A stretch of DNA of 64,000 bases, taken from positions 14,094,428 through 14,158,427 of the forward strand of contig NC_064759.1 of the NCBI RefSeq assembly GCF_011397635.1. Reading direction: 5' to 3'. The notes beneath the pieces are model-generated. The model was not told the DNA's origin. It did no database searches and saw nothing but the letters and a program-made list of their open reading frames with translations. Below are positions 57,501-64,000 of the stretch, one piece after another (position 1 is the first letter of the stretch; the number at the start of each line of letters is the position of its first letter). The DNA is from Epinephelus fuscoguttatus. Taxonomy: Eukaryota; Chordata; Actinopteri; Perciformes; Serranidae. A program made the translations under genes and the position numbers.

Positions 57501-60500
57501 AACAGCCTGCAGGACAACATGGTGACGCTGTAATTAGTTGAAATAGGTCAGATTTTCCCTGGTTGTGACTGTTGTCAGGACTGTCTCAGAAAGAGCATCA
57601 TCCAAGCCTGTTAAAATTAGTGACAGTGTTTGAAATGTTACTTTAAAAATGGCATGTTTTATGTACAACCTAAGTTGAAGTAGTTTTCTTATTTTGCCCG
57701 GTGAATGTGTGTATTTTAAAAAGCATTGTTATTTATGTCTGCATCTGCCAGTCGGCCATCATGATAAAAGCAGGTATAATAATATGTTCATTCCACTACA
57801 GGTGAGACTCAATGTGAAAAAGTGCATTTATCAGTTTTGGTAATTGGAAGATGCTGGCATATCAGCAAAAGTCCAATATTGTGCATCCCTAAAAAAAATT
57901 GATAAGGAAATCACAAATAAACCAACACTGTGCAGAAAAAATTAACAGACATACGACGGTATACGTATTGTATTCATTCTGTCTCTTTTGAAGAGATCCA
58001 CTAATTATGACTCCTTTTTCGTGGCAGTCTTTACAAAGAAATGTAGTTCTGGCCATCCTCAGTTCCCAGAGGACATTTTAATAGACCTCTTATTTTCCTT
58101 AACTCCCCTCTGCAGGCTCTGACTGGGTGGATACGGTGGTGGATGCTGGTGGGATGCTGTGCAGTCGTAAAGGTGTTAACCTCCCCGGCTGCGACCTCAT
58201 CGGCCTGACGGCGGTTAGTGAGCGAGACGAGGCTGACCTGAGGTTTGGGGTGGCCCAGGGTGTCGACATAGTGTTCGCCAGCTTCATCCGCTCTGCCCAG
58301 GATGTCAAAGATGTACGGCGAACTCTGGGGGCACACGGACGACACATCAAAGTGATCAGCAAGGTGGAGAGCCGGCAGGGTGTTCAGAAGTGAGTACAGG
58401 AAAATACTTAGGAAGTAAAACCATTAAGGTTGAGTTATTTTGAATAGCTGGTGGCAGTGAGAGTTTCTTAACGAGGCTGTGACAGGACTCGATATCCACC
58501 CTCCTGTGAACAGCCAGCTGTCACTGATGGATAGACACATGACAGCTCTGGTTACACATCTGTGATAAGCGATCTGTGTGAGTTATAGCTGCCACTTAAT
58601 ATATCTGACACACTTTATGTCACAGCTCCTCCTCTCCATTGCTCAGCCCTCACTTTCTGCTGCTGAAAGTGTTTAAGTGTGGCTCTAATTTAAATGGGAT
58701 TTTTCTGAGATCAGATCATACAGATTAAATTTTTACACACTTTATGGTCCTGTGTATAAACATTTGGCTCCAGCAGTTACTCGTCTATGCCAGTGATGGC
58801 CTTGGCTGGAAGAATTATGTTTTTGGGTTGGCGTCCCAAGAATTCATTCTCTAATTATGACAAAATTTCACACAAATGTCCGTTCATCCATCCATCCATT
58901 TTCAACCACTTATCCAAAGCCAGGTCATGGGGGCAGTAGGCTGAGCAAAGTATTCCAGACACTCTTCTCCCCAGCAACACTTCCCAGCTCCTCCTGGGCA
59001 GTCCTGAGGCATTCCCGGGCCAGCTGAGATATGTAATCTCTCCAGCATGACCTGGGTCTGCCCCGGGGCCTCCTACCAGTTGGACGTGCCTGGAAAATCT
59101 CTGACTGAAGGTGCCCAGGAGGCATCCTGATCAGATGCCCGAACCACCTCAACTGGTACCTTTCAACACAAAGGAGCAGCGGCTCTACTCCGAGCTCCCT
59201 CCAGATGCCTGAGCTCCTTACCCTATCTCTAAGGCTGAGCCCAGACACCCTTCAGAGGAAAGTCATTTTTGCCGCTTGTATCCGCGACCTCATTGTTTCG
59301 GTCATTACCCAGAGCCCATGGCCATAGGTGAGGGTTGGGACGTAGATGAACCAGTAAACCTAAAGCTTTGCCTTCTAGCTTAGCTTGCTCTTCACCATGA
59401 CAGTCCGGCACAGTGCCCACACCACTGCAGATGCTGTGCCAAACCACGGATCCACCTCACGCTCCATTCTACCCTCATTCGTATTGTTATTATTTTATCC
59501 TAAAAGTTATTTGTGTCCCCGTGAGGGTAGAATAGAGCAAGAACACAAATGTCTTTTAGGATAAAATAATGAAGTGATGACATTTTATATCCAAAAGGTC
59601 AACTTCACTGTATTGCTGACACTAATCTTTGTGCTAATTGTATGGATTTGTGCTGCCGGACTAAAGACGTGTGTGACGCATCCACGTTTTAGAATGTTAT
59701 CTTCTTTGTAGCATCGTCCATATTTGAAGCACTGTCTACTGTCATGGCTACATAAATCTCGACAGACACAGATGTAAACTGTAACTTGACTGGTTTGTGG
59801 AGTCGTACAATCGTGAGGCAGTAATTCTATTTTCTATTCTATTTTTTACTAAAGTCTGGACTTCCCTATGTTTGCATTGATCACACATGCATTTAGTTTT
59901 GATGCAGGGTTTACAAACATGTATTTATTGATTTTCCGATTTGTTTCATTTGAGAATGCACAAAGATACATTTGTAAAAAGACATAAAATAATCACATTG
60001 ATGTAGAACAACCCTCCCCTTCCCTAAGGGAAAAAAAACAAACAAACTTCGTTATAACACAAAAGACATACTGGACAAGATATCATTGTATGGCAGACAG
60101 AAGAGACATTAAGTAGACATTTTCTCTGGCTATATCACCTTCAAATTTCCAAAGTTCACAATTCTCAAGAAAAAAGCACTCCAAACCTTATGATTTTTTT
60201 TTTTTTTTTTGCTTTCTTTGTCATGCTGTCTGATAGCTTTTCAAGGACAAGACAGGCAGATGATTCTTTGAGCCAGCAACCAACAGAAGAGCTTCTTACT
60301 TCCTCTCACTCAAAAGGATTCAGGCGTCTTACTTTTAATAGACATAAATCAGTAATTTCCTTCTCTTTGCTGCTAATTTACAATCCTCTTGGTACAAATT
60401 AAGAAAAGTTCCAAACTTTCAGGCAGTCGGGGACGGGATTTAAAGTGACAGTTCACACCAGAGCAAAAGAACAAAATTTTTCTCTAACCTGTAGTATGTA

Positions 60501-60760
60501 AAGGAACTAGAGGGCCCTCAGCTTGTGGTGCTTAAAAAAACACATTTGAAAACTTAGGAACTAGGAACTATTAGATTTTCCATTTATACATTGAGTTCTT
60601 TCTCAAGTAGGGATATTTGACTCTACAAATGCATTTCTTAAATGATAAATTTTCTAATTTAATGTAGGAATTATATCACAGTGCAACACTATCCTCAGTG
60701 TGTTTTCAGGATCCAGCAGCTGTGAGCAAAATCCTGTTTTTGCTGCTCAAGACCTGCATT

Positions 60761-60811
<51 letters not shown>

Positions 60812-61336
60812 CATCGTTTTTTCTGCCTCTGCTTCTCCGTGCCTGCTCACTCCTTCTTTTGTGCTCTTTTTCAACTCCCTCATTTTTATCCCAAACTCTC
60901 AATCCTTTGCCTCCTCATCCGCCCCTAATCTGGCTGTCAGCTTCGAGGAGATCCTGGCTGAAAGTGATGGCGTGATGGTTGCCAGGGGCGACCTGGGGAT
61001 CGAGATCCCAGCAGAGAAAGTCTTCATCGCCCAGAAGATGATGATTGGACGCTGCAACTCTGCGGGCAAGCCCGTCATCTGTGCCACGCAGGTCAGGGGC
61101 AAGCACGCACACATAGGAAAAGATGCAGACACGATAACATATACAGATTTACACTCTAACTATAGTGCTATCCAATCAGATGTCAAAAGGGCCCAAGTAA
61201 GCTAGCATTAAAACCTAACAGGCACAAATTAACCTTGCACTCCTACATAATGTACATGCACAAACGCACACTCACTTGTCCAATAAATTCATCCTCAAAA
61301 CGACACACACTTGCTTTCTTTCACACCCCTCTACTG

Positions 61337-61412
<76 letters not shown>

Positions 61413-62331
61413 CTGCAGCCATGTTGAGTCACAGTGCTATATCTTGTTTATGCTACAGCTCCTGACTCAGAGTGACAGCGTTATAGCAGGTTTGCTACTT
61501 GAGACCTGAGTCCACAAACACCACCCACACATGTACACCAATCAGCATTAGCAGCAGCTTCTTAACTACTACAAAAACAGTCTCTTGGGCGACGCTGTGA
61601 GCGAGCACATTTTCCAACTGTCTGCCTCGCTTATTGACTCGTATAGAGTCTCCGACATGTCAATAATCGTGCCCGCGTACCTCAGTCTAAATGATCTCTC
61701 CCCCACTACTGTCCATCCATCCACAAAGCCATTACCCACTCTCCTCATTCTCTCCCTGAAGCCTGTTTGTCATTACTTTCTCATCTTAGACAAAAAATTG
61801 ACGTACAAAGTGCCTTATTTTTAATGGAATCATTGATTGAATCCCTTTGCCTTGTGGAGACGCTTTGGTTGTGGTTAAAAGACTAATGTGAATGTGTGTG
61901 TGTTTGTGATGTGTCTGTAGATGCTGGAGAGCATGGTGGCACACCCACGGCCGACCAGAGCGGAGGGCAGTGACGTCGCCAACGCCGTGCTGGATGGAGC
62001 CGACTGCGTAATGTTATCTGGGGAGACCGCCAAGGGACTGTTTCCTGTGGAGGCAGTCGCAATGATGCACTCGGTGTGTGTTTCAGTGTGTGCATCACGT
62101 CCACTCTGTTACATGTGACTTATAGTAGAGCCCTCTGATGACGCTCTCCCTCTCTGTCTCTCAGATCTGCAGGGAGGCAGAGGGTGCCATTTTCCACCAG
62201 CAGCTGTTTGAGGAGTTGCGTCGCCTCACTCCGCTCTCCACTGACCCCACAGAGGTCACAGCCATTGGAGCTGTAGAGTCCTCCTTTAAATGCTGTGCTG
62301 GGGCCATCATAGTCCTCACCACCAGCGGCAG
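45558..62331 (+). CDS. pklr: Liver/red-cell type pyruvate kinase PKLR (3' exons outside window)
   Basis: Transfers phosphate from phosphoenolpyruvate to ADP, the last step of cytosolic glycolysis. Exons: 45558-45561, 51211-51375, 53560-53651, 53765-53896, 55496-55682, 58116-58389, 60941-61091, 61921-62073, 62165-62331; 441 residues plus 2 nt. Internal exon sizes 92, 132, 187, 274, 151, 153, 167 follow the vertebrate PK pattern. Seen: [15 protein letters not shown], substrate residues [19 protein letters not shown] (Glu typical of K+-dependent enzymes), mobile B domain, ISKVES (catalytic Lys), [16 protein letters not shown] (metal site), LSGETAKG. The start codon lies in exon 1 as ATG G, joined by a 5.6-kb intron to CT TGC, giving [17 protein letters not shown]. 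An in-frame ATG at 51237 is an alternative start. B-domain text [15 protein letters not shown] and [12 protein letters not shown] fit PKLR, not PKM. The C-terminal part with the fructose-1,6-bisphosphate site is outside. Confidence 0.93.
45562..47340. other. pklr intron 1, first part
   Basis: Contains tcaaggtcaccg at 45889-45900 (a nuclear-receptor half-site of SF-1/ERR type) and a long pyrimidine tract at 46485-46665. No other exon or named repeat was recognised. Confidence 0.35.
47347..47363 (-). promoter_or_regulatory. CTCF-like motif in pklr intron 1
   Basis: The minus strand reads GGCCAGCAGGGGGCACT, which fits the vertebrate CTCF core CCASYAGRGGGCRC at every position. Occupancy is unknown. 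Confidence 0.5.
47775..48130. repeat. Long inverted repeat (about 90-100 bp arms)
   Basis: Left arm 47775-47865 (aatcccgcaccctcctgttg ... acactaacgtttcag ... caagagtgtt) pairs with right arm 48031-48130 (gaacactcttgacaaagg ... acgttagtgttactaat ... gtgcaggattttctgtt). A 165-bp spacer separates them. Likely a MITE or fold-back element; no target duplication found. Confidence 0.65.
48140..48345 (+). mobile_element. tRNA-derived SINE
   Basis: Head cggcagcgtagtggatagtg (A box), gttgcaggctcgactctgg (B box), body ctttgctgcatgtcaacccc, ctctctctctcaccccattt and ccattaaaggcaaaaagccc, and an A-rich tail. A typical fish tRNA SINE of about 200 bp. Confidence 0.75.
48346..49800. other. pklr intron 1, central part
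   Basis: Several open frames up to 143 codons (48858-49289) but low-complexity pyrimidine-rich translation and no recognised domain. No named repeat. Confidence 0.35.
49802..51052. mobile_element. TTAA-flanked family B element, with nested retroelement scrap
   Basis: TTAA at 49802-49805 and 51049-51052. Ends AGCGACAGTTCACCCCC and (inverted) AGGGACAGTTCACCCG. Both arms carry tttggtgtgagttgc and atataatggaaccagatgg. Family B text is broken at 49987 and resumes at 50481 (aaatcatgaccctgttactc). The right end lies 158 bp upstream of pklr exon 2. Confidence 0.85.
49987..50480 (-). mobile_element. R2/NeSL-like retrotransposon endonuclease fragment
   Basis: Minus-strand frames read [52 protein letters not shown] and, after a frame change, [17 protein letters not shown]. 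This resembles the C-terminal restriction-like endonuclease part of a fish non-LTR element (acidic residue in ELTVPWE; GCRGF-type motif). Frameshifted and truncated. It interrupts the family B element; a short ccag occurs on both sides. Confidence 0.6.
51984..52293. mobile_element. TTAA-flanked family E MITE
   Basis: TTAA 51984-51987 and 52290-52293. Left end AGGTATACTATGCAGGATTT, right end aaatcctgcatagtttatct, an inverted pair. About 300 bp, non-coding, in pklr intron 2. Confidence 0.75.
52290..53527. mobile_element. TTAA-type family F element, adjacent to family E
   Basis: Shares the TTAA at 52290-52293 with family E, then AGCTAGTTGGTAACTTTTAT; the right end ctaaaagttacctactgtagct is the inverted match, followed by ttga (53524-53527), a likely mutated TTAA. 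Contains the palindrome at 52571-52789. Ends 32 bp before pklr exon 3. Confidence 0.65.
52571..52789. repeat. Palindrome with about 70-bp arms
   Basis: Left arm 52571-52640 (ttactgtattgcctattt ... gttttcagaaa ... tagtgtactgtttagctgt) pairs with right arm 52717-52789 (acagctaaacagtacacta ... tttctgaaaac ... aaataggcaatgcagtaa). A 76-bp loop separates the arms. Confidence 0.75.
55105..55345. repeat. Dispersed fish repeat (caaagcgctttaacac type)
   Basis: A T-rich run at 55138-55158 is followed by ccactcaaagcgctttaaca, cattcactcgcactcac and gtcttgcccaaggatactttg. This sentence is a frequent dispersed repeat in fish. No coding sequence. Confidence 0.5.
56264..57282 (-). mobile_element. TTAA-flanked family D element with 300-bp arms and THAP ORF
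   Basis: TTAA at 56264-56267 and 57279-57282. The arms (about 56268-56571 and 56963-57278) are near-perfect inverted repeats, starting AGGATAACTTTGGTATTTTT and reaching to tctcgcgagagctttgct. Only about 390 bp of unpaired centre remains, and it encodes a THAP-type zinc finger on the minus strand. Kolobok transposases carry a THAP-like finger and use TTAA, so this is probably a non-autonomous Kolobok derivative. Confidence 0.75.
56479..56865 (-). CDS. THAP-domain protein encoded in a transposon
   Basis: Single-exon minus-strand frame; starting at the ATG at 56865 it gives 128 residues (an in-frame ATG at 57009 would give 176). The THAP C2CH finger is visible: [13 protein letters not shown] near the N-terminus, then FQRLPLS and W in the middle, [12 protein letters not shown] (Cys-x2-His) and a proline-containing end PIPKHLF. 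THAP domains bind DNA in a sequence-specific way. No coiled coil and no transposase catalytic domain follow; the frame ends inside the left arm (EIALAI). Probably the remains of a transposase N-terminus, or a captured host THAP gene piece. Expression unknown. Confidence 0.7.
   Translation of the reverse strand: MVRVCAYPNCKNRMLRNTPYSFQRLPLSDGEMLKLWLVVLQMDANTPVQTLRLADHRVCSAHFSQDDYCQPKKRRHPIPKHLFLKKTAAPRVERATDTVEQSSRETTSHSPEVREMLSMLFTEIALAI
58870..59480 (-). mobile_element. Non-LTR retrotransposon 3' end, copy 2
   Basis: Minus-strand frame 59248-58925 reads [59 protein letters not shown], the same protein tail as at 19266-19960. The 3' end has the short tandem tccatccatccatt, as expected for the LINE tail. 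5'-truncated and frameshifted. Confidence 0.8.
59481..60438. other. pklr intron 6, no other feature recognised
   Basis: AT-rich intron with a short inverted pair near 59480-59575 (attttatcctaaaagttatt against tcttttaggataaaataat). No exon or RNA gene seen. Confidence 0.4.
60439..60560. mobile_element. TTAA-type family B fragment
   Basis: TTAA at 60439-60442, AGTGACAGTTCACACC, then ctaacctgtagtatgtaaag and ccctcagcttgtggtgctta, matching the left arm of the copies at 2389 and 49802. Right part absent. Confidence 0.65.
60763..60810. repeat. (AAT)n microsatellite
   Basis: About 16 perfect AAT units, 130 bp upstream of pklr exon 7. Confidence 0.95.
61338..61410. repeat. (CA)n microsatellite
   Basis: About 36 CA units in pklr intron 7. 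Confidence 0.95.
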
Positions 62332-63072
62332 GTGTGTATACCAAACCTTCCACCAGACAAGAAGGCATGGTTATGGTGTAGTTTAAGAATCAGTTTTGGA
62401 AATACACTCATTTATATTCACATTACCGTAAATAATCTTTATTTATTAGTAGTCTTTATTTATAGAGCACCTTTCAAAACAGAGTTACAGTTTTACAATA
62501 CAAAACAGAAAATTAAGATTGCATGATATGTCAGGACGATAAGTTTTAGGCACATAATGGGATATTGTTGTTATGTGTTTTTTTTTTTTCAATGATGAAA
62601 ATTACAGCAGAGAGATAGTACCAATAATACAATGCCCCGACTGCTTTTATTGAATTACCATGGGCAGCATTGGCACGCCCCAACACAGAAGGTGGAGGTG
62701 GTGGTGGTGTTACAACAAATTTGATCTGTCTGAGTATAATGGGTATTTGATCTGGACCTACTCTAATGTGGTCTACATGTGAAAAACACAGTGAAATGTT
62801 AAACTCTATTTTGGCACTTTCACAAATATAATAAAGGTTCACAATTCTGGAAGTGTTTTAAAACATATTTAGCCTCTCTGGAATAATCTAGTCCAGATTT
62901 GACCTGCCTAAGTACAGTGGTTTTTGATCTGGACCCGGTCTAATGTGGCCTGCATGTAAAAAAACGCAGTGAAATGTCCCTTTTTTTTTTCTTTTTTTTT
63001 TGCATTTTCACAAATATAATAAAGGCTTCTCAAATCTGAATGTGGGTTTAGGACAGCGTCAAGGCTATACCC
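62332..63072. other. pklr intron 9, with imperfect direct duplication
   Basis: Two direct copies of about 140-160 bp, 62715-62850 and 62890-63045, share ttgatctg, tgatctggacc, tctaatgtgg, cagtgaaatgt and tcacaaatataataaagg. Not a known family to me. The remainder shows no exon. Confidence 0.5.
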
Positions 63073-63233
63073 TTAAAGGGCCAGTGTGTAATATTTGGCA
63101 TGGTTTATTGTCAAATCTGAATCTGAATCCGAATATTCTAACCATTAATATGTTTATATAAGTGTATAATCGCTATAAAATAAAATTTGTTTCGGTTTTT
63201 GTAGCCTTATAATTATGTGCTTTTATATATATA
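63073..63233. mobile_element. TTAA-type family A element, left end
   Basis: TTAA at 63073-63076 then AGGGCCAGTGTGTAATATTT and ggcatggtttattgtcaaat, nearly identical to 1170-1290. It is interrupted at 63233 by a Tc1-like fragment; the right end was not found in the window. Confidence 0.75.
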
Positions 63234-63460
63234 CAGTACAGGCCAAAAGTTTGGACACACCTTCTCATTCAGTGCGTTTTCTTTATTTTCATGACTATTT
63301 ACATTGTAGATTCTCACTGAAGGCATCAAAACTATGAATGAACACATGTGGAGTTATGTACTTAACAAAAAAAGGTGAAATAACTGAAAACATGTTTTAT
63401 ATTCTAGTTTCTTCAAAATAGCCACCCTTTGCTCTGATTACTGCTTTGCACACTCTTGGC
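63234..63460 (-). mobile_element. Tc1/mariner-like transposon fragment
   Basis: Starts right after a TA with CAGTACAGGCCAAAAGTTTG, the terminal repeat of a well-known fish Tc1 family. Reading the minus strand from near 63460 gives RVCKAVIRAKGGYFEETR, the C-terminus of a Tc1-type transposase. The rest of the gene is missing past 63460. Confidence 0.8.
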
Positions 63461-64000
63461 AATATAGGTTACTTTTCCCTTAACTCTCCCCTTATCTGCT
63501 GAATTGGGAGCCATAAATTGGAAGCAAACGTCAGAATTGTGTTTTGACAGATTATGTCGACGCATTTGATTTGACTTCTTTGGCAAAATGCTCCATAAAA
63601 ACCAATGTATGTTTTGGAAGTTTTTTTATATACTTTAATAGACAAATAAATGAACATTTAAAGAGTCTGAACTGTTCTTTACTTTTGCTGTATTAACAAT
63701 AGTGTCATTTAGATGTGCTTCGGTCAGGACTAAATCATCTGTATTTTCTTACATTAGCCTTTCTTACTCTCAGGTGAGCATAATCAACAGGTTATAGACT
63801 TTTTAAAATACAAAAATGTGAAATGATTGGTTATCTTATCGTTATCAGCCATAAGAAGCAGGTAGTTGTCAATATCGGCTGAAAAAAAAGTCTATCATGC
63901 ATCCCTACAGAATATAGGTCATTGTAGAGAATGACTTTAACTAAGAGCCAAAAACTAGGCACATAGTAAAACACAGAGTGTAATGAAATAAAATGTAATA
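63461..64000. other. pklr intron, right edge of window
   Basis: AT-rich sequence ending with a hAT-type end (tctatcatgcatccct at about 63891-63906, inverse of AGGGATGCA). No exon of pklr could be found here, so its remaining exons must lie beyond 64000. Confidence 0.4.

Larger units (their letters stand above)
55763..57892. mobile_element. hAT-like element ends flanking the THAP element
   Basis: Left TAGGGATGCAATGTTATC at 55763 and right gtccaatattgtgcatccct at 57871-57890 are inverted copies of a common hAT-type end (TAGGGATGCAC). Between them lies non-coding DNA with the family D element nested inside. Outer flanks give no clear 8-bp duplication. Confidence 0.4.

Noticed and set aside
61300-61465. 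Frames made of Thr-His repeats
   Set aside because: Translation of the CA microsatellite, not a gene.
62332-64000. Last pklr exons
   Set aside because: Looked for the 182-bp and terminal exon coding patterns; only repeats and AT-rich intron found.

Overview
The window looks like about 64 kb of a spiny-rayed (percomorph) teleost nuclear genome. Genes are split by GT-AG introns, the gaps and introns are packed with fish-type DNA transposons, LINE and SINE pieces and CA/GT microsatellites, and the gene content fits a teleost: a meiotic kleisin, a CLK kinase, a visual-type complexin, the fish 11-beta-hydroxylase CYP11C1 and liver-type pyruvate kinase. I see no bacterial, plasmid, phage or viral genes.

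Layout: five genes, all on the + strand, head to tail. (1) 244-7303: 3' part of rec8, 11 exons, N-terminus off the left edge. (2) 8401-14557: a CLK2-like LAMMER kinase, 11 coding exons, with no RS-rich N-terminal region in the model. (3) 22769-26203: a complexin-3/4-type gene, three coding exons, ending in the prenylation box CKVM. (4) 28464-41562: cyp11c1, nine exons, complete. (5) 45558 to past 62331: pklr, nine exons seen, C-terminal exons off the right edge. Every exon junction given was checked for splice sites and phase.

The rest is mainly mobile DNA. The most striking group is a set of elements flanked by TTAA and mostly starting AAAGG, in at least six families (A-F below). They resemble T2/Kolobok-type transposons. 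One has about 300-bp inverted arms around a THAP-domain ORF. Another carries what looks like a piece of a P2X7-like host gene. There are also hAT-like, Tc1-like and Harbinger-like elements, LINE 3' ends, two tRNA-type SINEs, a degenerate tandem-repeat element inside rec8 and several minisatellites with TTAGGG-like motifs.

The genes do not form a pathway. The order CLK - complexin - CYP11 - pyruvate kinase does echo human 15q23-24 (PKM, CYP11A1, CLK3, CPLX3) and 1q22 (CLK2, PKLR), so the block probably preserves an ancient duplicated neighbourhood (inference).
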